Assembly: GCA_936440205.1 (NCBI GenBank)
Contig: OW387147.1
Coordinates: forward strand, 33,629,629-33,693,628
From: Lepidonotus clava
Lineage: Eukaryota > Annelida > Polychaeta > Phyllodocida > Polynoidae
Direction of reading: 5' to 3'
DNA length: 64,000 nucleotides
The notes beneath the pieces are model-generated. The model was not told the origin of the DNA. It saw only the letters and a list, made by a program, of their open reading frames with translations, and did no database searches. Of the stretch, positions 33,801 to 45,401 are shown piece after piece. A program made the position numbers and the translations under genes. Numbering within the stretch: the stretch's first letter is position 1; every line of letters begins with the position of its first letter.

Positions 33801-36800
33801 ACGCTTGATAATCTTTGTGGTGTTGGTGCCTTTCTAGCTCTTAATAAGAATACCATTCCTTCTTTCATTATATTCATACAGAATCTTCATCTGGGAGTTC
33901 ATTCAGTGTCTTAGAGACTTCATCTCGGTCTCCTCACAGTAGTATTTTTTCCTCTTCGAGACGACTTTGACAATAATACTCACTCTAACACTTATTCTAA
34001 CACAATGACACTGACGAAGTCTTGCTGTTAGACTAAAACATGGGATGGGTATCTGTGGCCTTCGCCACTACATCTCAAACTTACCTTGGAGTCGCCAACA
34101 GCTCGTTGGACGGCTCCACCTGTGGTGTCGCCTTACGTGGCCGACACGTCAATCTTTCCAGTACTCTGTAAGGGGGACAACTCATCAAAGAATTCTGTCA
34201 CAGCCAATCTAATGCTGGGAAGTCTGGACCAAAATACTTGGTCACCTACTGTCACTTAAACTTACCAGGGTGAACACCCTGGGAGGCGCTTGTTACCTAG
34301 GGCACCCCATGTGAATTGTTTCCAATGTAGACATTTACACTAATGTTCTGTACGTATAACGACTAAACAAAGAATCCTGTTACAGCAAATCTTATGTTGT
34401 AACTCTCAGACCAGAATCTCTGGCCACCCATACCTGATTATCATGTGCAGTGTCAGTCCCCAACAGTTAATAGTATCAAATAATAACAATACGATACGAA
34501 TTACCCACACTCCAGAAAACCTACTTAGATCGGTAATGTCAACAAACCGCTAGTCAGAAAACCCCCTAATATCGCCCAACCACGCGCGAAGTAAAATGCT
34601 TGATCATATTAGTCTAAACAATCCGCCCACTAAAATTATATAGCCTGACGCTTTTCAGTGCCAACCGTGTCACATTGCTTCATTTACATCACCCTAACAT
34701 ACCGCAGGACCTGGAAAAGATAATAAGTTTAGTACGCAGGATCCTAGTTCTCAGCCCGCGTCCACCATCTTGAGATCAAAAGTAAACACTAGGTGGCCAC
34801 CCACGCTACCCGTTACTAAAATCACCAGCGAAACACAGTTTCTGGTTCCGGGAGTGACATCAGCTTCCGGAATACAACCACGTGAAGGCGAGCCGAGAAC
34901 CACCAAGAAGAATTTGGCCAACAATCTCCTTAAATCCTACGGGTTAGTAGCCTACCTAACATGCCAAGAACTGTAGAAGGGAGGCGAAACTTACCCGATC
35001 TCGGAGCGGTGGTTTGAAGGTCGGCTCCACGAGAGGGGCGGCACCCGGCAACGGGCGAGGGAAAAGAACGTCCGAGGTTCCCGTATAAACAGTCCGGTGA
35101 TCCGTGTCCCGTAGAAACAAACTGGCTGATGCCTCTTGAATATAGAAGGGTGCAAACAAATTTAGTGTCCTAGGCGTTAACTGGGAATTGATTAGAAGAA
35201 TCACTCGGTGGGAATCACTCCAAGAAAATCACTATGTACAGGGGAGTACCGGCGGCCTACCGCGGGAGCGGCAGACGGACAACAACTCGGCCCAAGGCCC
35301 GGGCCCAACGGCGCAGGACTCGGGCGGAGGGAGTATAACCATCCAAGAGTTCCCTAAAATCACTCACTGTCATTGTTCCGTCTGCTACCGTCCTAGACAG
35401 GTGAAGAGCGTAGCTAGTGTTGACAGTGGGGACCGAGTACCAGTCGTTGGCACGCTTAACTTCCCGACAGATCCGCGGGATGAGTCGGTTTATCCATTTT
35501 TGAAGAGAGCCATCGCTATCCGTGAGTGGCCAACTCCGGGCGTCAAACCCTGAGGGGGTGGCCAGAATAAGGGTAGCCGGGATGGGATGTGCCAGGATGT
35601 TTAAGAACGCCCGGTTGAAAAGTTCGGCATAGAAGGTCACAACGGCGTTTGGGTTGATGAAAAGGGGAATATAAAGATTTAATTCCCGGTCCCAAGTGAG
35701 GACGTCCAGTAGGTTGGTTAAAACAATGAGTACGTCCTCCGGGTATAACATGTGATGTGCAAAGGCGTGCCCTGCCAATTCTGCGGTGGTCGCCTCCTCA
35801 CATGGAAAGATCACAAAGGTATGATCGGAGTTGTTGAGGACCAAATCGGGGAAATCCTGAATCCCGGCTTCTCTCTCCGAACAGAAAATGGCCACTCGGA
35901 CCATTGTGACTGGATAAAAATGAAGCTAACAAGACAAAGAAAAAAATACACGTCCGTTCTCTACAAAAACGACCGCCGGTACTGATTAAAATGACGTCAA
36001 AACGAGGCTAATTTGGAAAACCCCTTTTTGATCCAAAAGATCCAAATTCTGAAATCGGCTAGCATGATCAAAGCATCGTATAATTTCTTATAAAATCTGT
36101 GCTAAACTAAAGTTTAGGTCCCCAACCAACATAATCAAGCGCCAGAATTAATTCATATCGGCCCAAAATATCAGGTCGAACAATCAAACTTGAAAGTTTG
36201 ATCGAAGCGGAAATTTGCCATCCGGGCGCTTCGCGCCCGAAGGATCCAAATCGAGGTCAAACCTTGGGGGGGGAACTCCAGTCAAGCGTCCCGCTAAGTA
36301 CACGTGTACTAAGTATAGCTGGCGGACGCGTGACGGGAATGGTGGTATTTTCTGGTTCCAACTGCTCGGTATTACTAAACCTGATACAGAGACCTTGTAT
36401 TTATTGTAAATAATGTTGTTCTGGTTGAAATTTGATTGAAATTCAACACGCATTGTATCATGAAAGTCGTTCGTTCAAAATGTCCGAATTCTCTGAATTG
36501 ACTTATGTTGTGTTAATTTGTTCTGAAAATTGGATTTGATGTACACTTGTTACTCTTAGAAGTTTAAGACAACCCTACACTGTATATATGTTGAGTTCTG
36601 TTGACTTGTGTTACAAATCATAAATATCAGAAACTGTACACGCGCGTACTAAGTCAAAACTGAATTTGTCACCTTATGCACGGGTGTCGCAATCTTTGAA
36701 TCTTAAAATCAGCTAACGATGCTGAGAACTGACTCTAATGTACAAGGCACGTACCAAGTGAATACCTAAAGATGACGAATACTTCATCCTCTAAAGTTGA

Positions 36801-37142
36801 CTTTGTCATTTTGTAACCATGATTATGCCATCATCTACGTTATTATCCAAATAATCATGTTATCAATTTTAACACTTACCTTGTCATTTTATGAACGAGT
36901 TCTGCTAACCTTGAGCTTCAAAGTGTGGAAAATCAACTCAATGAATAATTTCACTGTGAATTTGTGTTGAAACTGGATCTACAAATCTATTGATACTGTG
37001 TTGAATGTACCACGAGAGTCAAGGCCACCCCACCATGGTTTAACAAATATATCCAATCATCAAAATTGGGAGTTTGTTATATTCATTTGGTTTGAGCTAT
37101 GTCGTCCACCTCCTTAAACTCAAACACCTGACCGCCGTCGAA
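30836..37142. other. 3' noncoding region of the 19.8 kb element
   Basis: 6.3 kb without a long sense frame. TGACCGCCGTCG occurs three times (32301, 32351 and 37129), the last ending 2 bp before the right LTR. Simple A/T tracts lie at 32320-32345, and a GGGCGCTTCGCGCCC stem near 36223. The antisense frame at 35904-35257 is its only coding candidate. Confidence 0.6.
35257..35904 (-). CDS. antisense reading frame within the 19.8 kb element (215 aa)
   Basis: A 215-residue frame runs opposite to gag-pol-env. Composition looks protein-like: hydrophobic strands alternate with charged helices, including an LIVLTN-like strand, an ILATPSGFDAR segment and a C-terminal LLDGYTPSARVLRRWARAL. The pattern faintly recalls SGNH-hydrolase-like proteins carried by some retroelements, but I would not assert this without a profile search. 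Confidence 0.45.
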   Translation of the reverse strand: MVRVAIFCSEREAGIQDFPDLVLNNSDHTFVIFPCEEATTAELAGHAFAHHMLYPEDVLIVLTNLLDVLTWDRELNLYIPLFINPNAVVTFYAELFNRAFLNILAHPIPATLILATPSGFDARSWPLTDSDGSLQKWINRLIPRICREVKRANDWYSVPTVNTSYALHLSRTVADGTMTVSDFRELLDGYTPSARVLRRWARALGRVVVRLPLPR

Positions 37143-37749
37143 TGTACTAATGGCTTAGTACTTTTAATACATTGTCATAATATATAATCCAACTAAGATC
37201 AGGCTTAGCAAGTCTACTTCTAGTCTACCTCTAGGAGAAATATCTTACGCTCCTAGCGCCACCTGTTAACCAGTATAAAAGGCGCTGCAAGGTAGGGAGC
37301 GAGCAGTTAGTGAGTTAGTTGGTTAGAAGAAACATGTTTAACCAAGGAGTTATACCTGGAGTAAGTACATCGACTCCATGTAACAGACTGGAGTTTACCA
37401 ATATCCACTACCTCGGACATAGGATTGTGTTAGAGCTAAATGCTAGAATGGTCTAGAAGGCGTTGGAACAACTCGTGTTCTAAATGTGGTTGATTGCTGA
37501 TAGGAGATGGGAGGTGGACTGATGAAGACTTATACATGGTGGCTTTGACTCGGGATGAGATGTTTATTGAATAAAACCCTTTCATATTAAGAAGCTCCCT
37601 CATCGTTCATTTCTTTTGAACTATTGGGAAGTGAATGGACAAACTTTAAACGCGGTCTGAATTACTCAGACATTCTGGAAAGCAACTTACGAAGACTTGG
37701 ATATAAACTGATCTTACGCAGTCTTAAATCAAACATTAACAATAGTTCA
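37143..37749 (+). repeat. right LTR of the 19.8 kb element
   Basis: 607 bp, matching the left LTR throughout as far as I can compare by eye, followed by the GGGT target duplication at 37750-37753. Confidence 0.9.
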
Positions 37750-38480
37750 GGGTCTAGAAGACAAAGAAGATTTTTGAAGGCTTGCAGGAATAATAGGGCA
37801 GAGGGCTAACCAGCTAACAGGAAAAGGAGAAGTCTGGCATGTGCAGCAGAGGGCCTGCAGAGGTAGAAGAGGGTTGGCAAGGGGAGCAGAGGACCCAGAG
37901 GGGTAACAGAGGGCTAACAGGGATAGGAGAGGAGGATATGGGTCTGGCATGTGCTGCAGAGAGTCGGCAGGGGATGAATAGGACCAAGGGGGGTACCAGA
38001 AGACAAAGAGGAGTTTAGAAGGCTTGCAGGGGTAATAGAGGGTGGGTATATACAGCATGGGGTTGGCGTGGGTAGCAAAGGACCAGGAGGGGTAACAAGG
38101 ATAGAAGAGGTCTGACATGTGCAGCAGAGGGCCACATGGGTAGTAGAGGGTTGGCAAGGGGAGCAGAGGACCCAGAGGGGTAACAGAGGGCTAACAGGGA
38201 TAGGAGAGGGCTAATATGGATAATAGGGGATAGGAGGGGATAGGAGGGGGCATGGGCTGCAGAAGGCCGCCAAAGGTAGAATAGGACCAACGGGGGTACC
38301 AGAAAGCAAGGAGGAGTTTAAAACTAGAAGGCTTGCATGAGAAACAGAGGGCTGGTATGTGCAGCAGAGAGCCGGCACAGGTGGCAGAGGACCAATGGGT
38401 GATACAAAAGGGCTAACAGGAAAGAAAGAGGTCTGGCATGTGCAGCAGAGGGCCGGTAGGGGTAGCAGATGACAAGACTG
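37750..38480. repeat. purine-rich minisatellite, right part
   Basis: Continuation of the array at 17459-17963. The AGAAGACAAAGA...GGCTTGCAGG marker recurs near 37757, 37999 and 38299, giving a period of about 240-300 bp with roughly 20-bp sub-units (GGGCCGGCAGGGGTAGCAGA-like). Confidence 0.75.
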
Positions 38481-39934
38481 GCAGTAGTAAGAAATACAAA
38501 GCAACCCAGGGAATGCTTATGATAATTTTGTTAGATATCTCTCTGTGCGTTCTTCAGAATTGTTCTGGCCTTACATAGGATCCTCTGTTGTTTCACATTC
38601 CCTATATAATCAGTGTATCCCAAATATTTTCTGAAACGTTGGACATAATTACCTGACATCCAAGGGATTACATAAAATAGTTTCTTATCATACCAGACAT
38701 TTGATGAACATATTGATATTAGGAACTTATCAAAATAACAGAATCAAAATGGATATTGATATGGACAAAATGTCCGATGTTTGCTGGTTAAATGTCGGAC
38801 ATGTCCGGATGTCTGGTGGTTTTTGGCGAACATTTATTTACTGTTTTTAACCATGTGGGACAATCAATTCCTTTTTTGTGCTTTTGTTACCGGATGGCGA
38901 GATCCTTTTTGTCAACGTGACACCAATATGACTCAAAAATGAATATCCTGTTGTGGAAAGATCATAAAGGACCAACCAATTGCCAACACATGAAATGGTG
39001 GAGAAGAACACATTCTTAACAGCAAAAACAAAAAACATTTGTTCAATCAATGTCAAAAGCACACCCCATCAGGTTTCGATCATAGGCTAATTGATTGATG
39101 ACGTTATGGTATATTTTCTTAAGGGTGTTTTCTAGAATTTGTGTTAAGACATTATCTAAAGATTCTGTTTTCAGTTTAGATCATATGTTATAATTTGCAT
39201 GTTGGTTGGTCCCAGCATGCCCTGTCAGTCAATGTATACAATAGAATGTGACATATAGGGATACATTGGGCTTTAATGGTGCATGAAAGCGAGCCATATA
39301 TGTTTGAAAATTCATAACTCTGAAACTGAAGCCCAATACCCACTAGGCGATTTTACCGGCGATGGACGACAGGCAACTGGGAGAATCGGGAGGATGAGGA
39401 GGTAGAGAGCAAACCCCCCACTTTTACTGAGGCAGGTGTTCTTTGATATGCAGTGTCCCATAGGCAGGGCACCACATACAATAACTGATGGCACTAGGCC
39501 TTTGATAACCCTGTTGTTGACCACAGGGAGAAACTACATAAGAAAAATATTGTAATTAACATGTCACAGGTGCGCAGTATAATTATCATAAAGTGAGGTA
39601 CACCGTTTTTCATTTTACGGTGAAAAGCCATATCATCTATGCATGATGCCTTAGATATCAATAATAAAGCTGTATATAATTGTGTTCCTTACAATGAAGT
39701 ACCATAAAGTTAGTTTTGAAAATAATGATCTTAATTGCGGACATTATGTTGCCATAGATAGTCTGGATGACTACATAGTAACATAGCATTAAGATCAAGG
39801 GTTTAAATCGAAGATGGATTAGAGAAAAATGTGGGATTTACATGGGTCTGCCAAATCCATAACCAACCAGGGAGGTCTCCAGTGGTTTATCAACTCGTTA
39901 AGTCATTTGTTTGGGGAGTTTAATAGATTACCAG
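38481..39934. other. intergenic; one MITE end, otherwise nothing recognised
   Basis: AT-rich. At 39330-39375 a GCCCAATACCCACTAGGCGA end plus TTTACCGGCGATGG matches the left end of the MITE at 58796-59099; its right end was not found nearby. No gene is recognisable. Confidence 0.5.
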
Positions 39935-40385
39935 TGTCACAGATCTTGTGTATTTTGGGGGTATTTGGTCTTAACCTGACTCAAGGATAACTCTGAAAAC
40001 AGTTCGCCATTATGCATTGTTTATCAAACTTAGTACTTCAGCCACACTGCAGGTGGCATCCTGGTAGACTGGATAACGATTTGAGGTGTTTGCTGCCACT
40101 TATACAACATCTCCTTTTTTTTTAGCAAGAGTCTTTACGTTTCTCTCAGATAAGTCTTTATCATATAATTCTTACTTAAGATAGGGAGTCTTTTATCTCT
40201 TACTTTACTACTACTTTAAAGTGTCTTTTTGAATGTCTTTATGAGTTTCAGTGTTCATCAGCTGTAAGAGAATATATATGTTAGCAACACAACATAAACA
40301 AAACACATCCTGCGTATAGGGAGTAGACTTCTCCTATCCGCGCCTTGTCCCAGGCATTATTCTAAGCCCATGTTAGGGGACAAGA

Positions 40386-43300
40386 CTAAGCTTCAACCAG
40401 TCTCTCAGGTCGCTTGATTGTCCTCAGTGACCAGCGTAGCACAGGTGTCGCTGGGGCAGCTAGAGTAGGTGGACCAGCTGATGCAGCCGGACTAGGCAAG
40501 TCGACCACAGAAGGCTGATAGCAGTCAGGATGAGTTGGAATTGTAGGACTCAGCACTGTAGTACTCGGCTGGGAGTCTGCAGACTCGGTTAACTGCAGAT
40601 GTTGTTGGTTTCTCCTGAAAGCGCCCGACTCCCTCTGGATGTTGTATGACCGTGGAGTCTTGGCCAGGGCGGTCACTACACCTTTAGTTGTCCAAGTCTT
40701 TTCCTGGTCAGTCTTCAGCCTTACCACATCTCCTGGCTGTAGACTAGGCAGGTGTCTGACACCATGACGATTGTTGCAGTGTTGCTCATATCCTGCTTTT
40801 GTGGCCTTGTCAGTGTCTTTAATGACATCAGGGTTGGGCCACAATGGCCTAAGTTTGGCACCAAGAGTGGGCAGATTTGTACAAATATGTTGGCCCATGA
40901 TCAGCTGGGACAGGCTACATCCTGTAGCAGAGATGACGGTGTCCCTGTAAATCATCAGTGCCAGCCACGGATCGTTCTGTCTCAGAATACTTTTGGCTGT
41001 TTTCACTGCGCGTTCTGCCTCTCCATTAGAACTCGGCAGATGGAGGCTAGAAGTAACCTGGTTAAAATCGCACTTCTTCGCAAACTGTTTAAACTGTTCG
41101 GATACAAACTAGGGCCCTTTGTCTGAGACTACTTCCTGTGGGAATCCCAGTCTGGCAAACACATCCTTCATCTTGACTATCACTGCCGAAGATGTAGTTG
41201 TCGATAGGTGAAGGATCTCAATCCACCGCGAGTGATAGTCAACCATAACGAGATACTCTTGACGCTCAAACTGACACAGGTCGACTCCTATTCTCTGCCA
41301 GGGTAGGTCAGGGAGCGTAGTCGTCATGAGTGGTTCCTTATGCTGGGTCGGTCTATACATCTGACAATGGTCGCAAGTGGTCACGATACTCTTCACGTCT
41401 TTGGGATACCAGGCCATCACACTGACTCCTTTGCTCGTTCAAGGCATTTCGTAATACCCTGATGGCCTTGGTGGATCTTGTCCAATATATTTGGTCTCAT
41501 CTTTTCCAGGACGACGATCCTGTCTCAGCAAGTCAGTAGACCGTTACTCACTGATACGCTCCCTCTGACATTGAAGAGCTCTTTCAGCTGGTTTGGGACG
41601 TCTTGCTCGTACTTTGGCCATCCAGCCAAGGTGTACATGCTTGCAGCTCAGAGGATGTCATCGTCATGTGTCACCTTCTGAAGCTCTGCCATCCGGTGGT
41701 CGGACACGGGAAGACTCTGCTCTACCATGGCCATGTGTATCCCAACTTCTGTGTCCGTCACAGTTACTTTATCCGACTTAAGGCTTTGTGAAAGTGCGTT
41801 GGATATCACCATCGTCTTTCCGGGCGCATACTCGGCCTTCGCGTTAAAGCGGAGCATATGCATCAACAAACGTTGACATCTCAAGGGTGCTCTGTCTAAG
41901 TCCATCTCATTGATCAGAGTCACCAGGGACTTGTGGTCCATTAAGACCTTAAAGTTCTCAAGTCCACAAAGGAAGCGATCAAACTTCTCACAGGCCCAGA
42001 CGCTCACTAGACATTCCTTTTCGATCTGGGCATACCGTTGTTTGGATGATGAAAGGGTCCTTCAGCAGTATGCAACAGGCTTCAGCTGACCGTGGTGGTC
42101 CTGAAGTGGCACACCACCTAGACCATAGCTACTCATATCAGCGCTCACTATAGTCAGCTTAAGAATATCGTAGTAGGCAAGAGCTTGGGCTGATGATACC
42201 AGCTCTTTCATCCTGTCAAAGGCCTCCAGCTGAGGTGGTCCCCATGACCACACAGTGTCATTATGAAGCAGGTCATTCAAAGGCTTAGTAATGTCATGGA
42301 GATTAGGGAGGTAGGCTCCGAGGTAATGTACCATCCCTATGATCTGGCGTAGAAGCGGGACGGATGTTGGCTCGGGCATCTCAAGTATCACTGATACCTT
42401 GTCGCTCTCTGGCTCAATACCACTTTTGGTAAACTTGTGCCCCAAGAACTTGAGTTCTGACTTGCCGATTACACACTTCTCCTTGTTCAGTTTCAGGTCA
42501 GCTTCCTGAAGACGTCTCATAAAGTCATCTAACCTCCGGTCGTGTTCCTCTCTGTCCTTACATTAGATGAGAATGTCATCCATGTACACGAACATACCCT
42601 CCAGTCCGTCTAACACCTCAACCGTCTTCCTCATGAAGATTTCTGGTGCGGAGATGATCCCGAAAGGGAGACGTCAAAAGCAGTATCTCCTGAAGGGCGT
42701 TATAAAGGTCGTCAGCTCGCAGCTCTGCTCCTCGAGCGGGATCTGGTAGAATCCGCTGGTTGTGTCCAGAGAGGAGAATACTGACACACTGTTCAGCTTG
42801 GACGTCGCGTCCTCTAGGGTCGGTAACGCATACCTTTTACGTTTAACGCTCACGTTCAGTCTCTTCAGATCAACACAGAGTCTCACTTTACCCGACTTCT
42901 TCACAACAGGTACCATTGGGGCACACCACGCTGTAGGTTTTGTAATCTTGCGAATTATATCATTGGCCTCTAACCCCTCGAGTTCCTCTTTAACCTTCGG
43001 CAGTAGGGGAATGGGTACATGTCGTGCTATGGTCAGAGCATAGGGCTGGGCATCATCGTTGAGCACAATCTTGACGGGCTCTGTCTTGAGGCATCCTAGC
43101 CCCTGGAAAACCTCCACGTGGTCTATCTTCGCTACGGCTCATCAAGCAGTCAATCAACTTTGGAACTACAATCACTCTAAAGAAATACTTCGTACCTTTA
43201 AAGTGTGTTCTGGCGACAAACTGTATCAAAGGCTTGACTGCGCTACCCAGACTTGACAGCTCTATGTTGACTGACTTGAGTTGTGGCTTATTTCTCATCT

Positions 43301-43456
43301 TGTTGAATGTCCCCTTGGACATGACATTGACATTGGCTCTGGAATCTAGTTTCCATTTAACAAAATTTCCATTGATGTCAAGCTCGGTATACCAGGCTGG
43401 GTCACTGTCAGGGCAGTCGACAGCTCCAAGGAAGTACCCGCTGGCTCCTCCGTCGT
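40386..43456 (-). pseudogene. pol-like parts of the broken Ty3/Mag-like element
   Basis: Segments in order on the minus strand recall Ty3 reverse transcriptase (about 43117-42062), RNase H (about 42150-41650) and integrase (about 41420-40390), with a chromatin- or GPY-like tail. Broken. Confidence 0.75.
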
Positions 43457-43461
43457 CATCA

Positions 43462-44140
43462 TCATTTTTTGTTGTTAGTCACCTCAAGCTCTTCAACAGC
43501 TTTCCTCTTACAAACAGAGGCGTAATGGTTCCACCCCTTGCAGACCACACACTTCTTTCCCTGAGCAGGACACTTCGGGGTCCTATGCAAATATCTGCAC
43601 TTCCCGCACTTCAAGCCATCCTTCTTGGGTGGGCCGCCACCTTCCTTCTTGGGTGGTCCGCTTCCACCAGCTGGTTCCTTCGGCTTCCACTTTTGTCTCA
43701 TTCTGCTTTTTAACCAACTCCGAGCTGCCATCTCTACTGCCTTATGGAGTGTCAACTCGTCCTGTTCAAGCTGTATTTTCAATGACACCTCCTTGTCAGA
43801 CATCCCGCTGATTAGTCGGTTTCTGATGTTCTCAGTGTCTTGATCCCCGAAACGACAATTTTTTGCTAACTCATGAAGGTTACACACAAAACACTCGACG
43901 GATTCTCCCGCTTGTTGATTACGCTGGTAAAACCTTGTCCTGTCATGAATGGTGTTTTTCTTAGAGACGAAATATGGGTTGAACTTATTGAGCACTAAGT
44001 TGTAATCATCTTTTGGGTCAACCGGATTAGGCTGAGCTTCAGTCAGGGCTGGTGGAGGATCGAACGTGAAGGACTTTAGATATTTTCTGCCTGTCTACCC
44101 ATCACGTAAATGAGCAATGCAACCTGAATTTCACCGTTAT
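43462..44140 (-). pseudogene. gag-like part of the broken Ty3/Mag-like element
   Basis: The minus strand carries a Mag-type capsid region (RFYQRNQQAGESVECF start) followed by closely spaced cysteine and histidine residues of the nucleocapsid type. A fossil; not an intact gene. Confidence 0.65.
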
Positions 44141-44669
44141 CCTTATGAAGTTTTGTGGCAATTCTAAACCTTGCAAACCTCTCCCTCCACTCTGGCCATT
44201 TAGAAGGGGCATCAAAAGTCATAGGCTCAGGGGGTTAAATTTGGGCATTTTGGCAGTGACAGTACAGTCCCAAACTCAGATGTCAACACCACTACTACTT
44301 CACTCAAAATGTCACACAGAGATCCCACACACTACTGGGATTCTACAAATGTACTACAGTTCTTGGATAGGAGATTCCAAAATATTAGACAGTCTTTATC
44401 CACTTCAGTTCTTATGTGTATAGGTAGGTTTATACATTACCAACTTGCTCCAGGAATGTAAAACCACTCAGGGAGATCCCACCACTGCCACCATGTCACA
44501 AATCTTGTGTATTTTGGGGGTATTTGGTCTTAACCTGACTCAAGGATAACTCTGAAAACAGTTTGCCACTTTAGACTTGTTTATCAAACTTAGTACTTCA
44601 GCCACACTGCAGGTGGCGTCCTGGTAGACTTGATAATGATTTTAGGCGTTTCCCGCCACTTATACAACA

Positions 44670-45401
44670 ACCAGGACTTCTGATCCTGGGATCTCTGTGT
44701 ATAACACTTAGCCTAAATTTACCGTCGAATAATTATGACCTCTCATTGTAGAGCCTTCTGATTGTGGGGTCTCCGATGGCTGCCCTTGTAATCCTCTGTT
44801 TGTTTATCATTGTTGACAGCATAACCAGTTAATGGTAATAGACCTAAAGTTATTTTGAGTTGTGAATGCACAAAAGTCTAACTCTAGGGTAAATAACACA
44901 CAAGGCTGTGAGGTACTATCAGTAATTTTGATACACTCATTCTGGTCTGACACAACACAAGGCATAAATAGTTTTCACAATGTTATAAAAATAATTCATA
45001 AGTCCATTGATACTAAATGTCTAAACCTTGAAATAATTCTCTGAAGTTCCTCGATAAAGTCTAAATCCAATTTCCTAAAATGTATGAACTTTAGATAAAT
45101 TCTTAAAGATTTAGGGAATATATATATATATCTAAAGTTCATACATTTTAGGAAATTGGACTTAAAATAAATGGTCTTGTGGCGAATAGCACGGATGAAG
45201 GATATTTTTGGCTAAGTATCAACTTTTTTAATGTAAAATTCTCAAACCTGGATTTGCGGGCGGAAATGTTTACAATAGGGTGCCCCCTCCCTAGTTGGTT
45301 ATACATATTTTAGCACTTTTATGAAACCCACTGCTCTTCAAATTTTCAGGTTAGTATAATAGACCACAATGCACCTTCATATAAAAGGCCTAGAAACAGA
45401 G
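44670..45401. other. intergenic spacer with small perfect hairpin
   Basis: AT-rich sequence between the broken LTR element and the X-box palindrome. A perfect inverted repeat of 32 bp (45066-45097 and 45129-45160) with a 31-bp AT-rich loop is the only structured item. No coding signal. Confidence 0.6.
45066..45160. repeat. perfect 32-bp inverted repeat
   Basis: The left arm starts TCCAATTTCCTAAAATG and the right arm is its exact reverse complement, separated by 31 bp. Perfect arms suggest recent origin or maintenance, for instance as a miniature foldback element. No target duplication is visible. Confidence 0.8.

Larger units (their letters stand above)
17964..37749 (+). mobile_element. Giant env-bearing Ty3-type LTR retrotransposon / endogenous retrovirus-like element, 19.8 kb
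   Basis: Two 607-bp direct repeats (17964-18570 and 37143-37749, TG...CA ends) bound the element. The target duplication GGGT flanks it, and the minisatellite on either side is continuous. Parts in order: left LTR; gag (18599-21916); pol (21955-26196) with protease, reverse transcriptase, RNase H and integrase in Ty3 order; an accessory region (26858-27927); env (28076-30835); then a 6.3 kb region without long sense frames but with an antisense frame (35904-35257); right LTR. By eye the LTRs show no difference, so insertion is very recent. It looks whole: I count no breaks in gag, pol or env. At nearly 20 kb it is far larger than common Ty3 elements (5-8 kb). Confidence 0.9.
39935..44669 (-). 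mobile_element. Ty3/Mag-like LTR retrotransposon, broken
   Basis: LTRs of 175-176 bp (39935-40109 and 44494-44669), TG...CA on the minus strand, and a 5-bp target duplication ACCAG on both sides. A TGG-starting primer-site-like sequence abuts the 5' LTR and an A/G-rich tract abuts the 3' LTR. gag-like and pol-like parts follow in Ty3 order on the minus strand. The LTRs differ at roughly 8% of positions by eye, so the insertion is moderately old. The coding part is broken in several places (about five or more). Size, LTR length and Gag type recall the Mag lineage that includes Steamer of clams. Confidence 0.85.
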
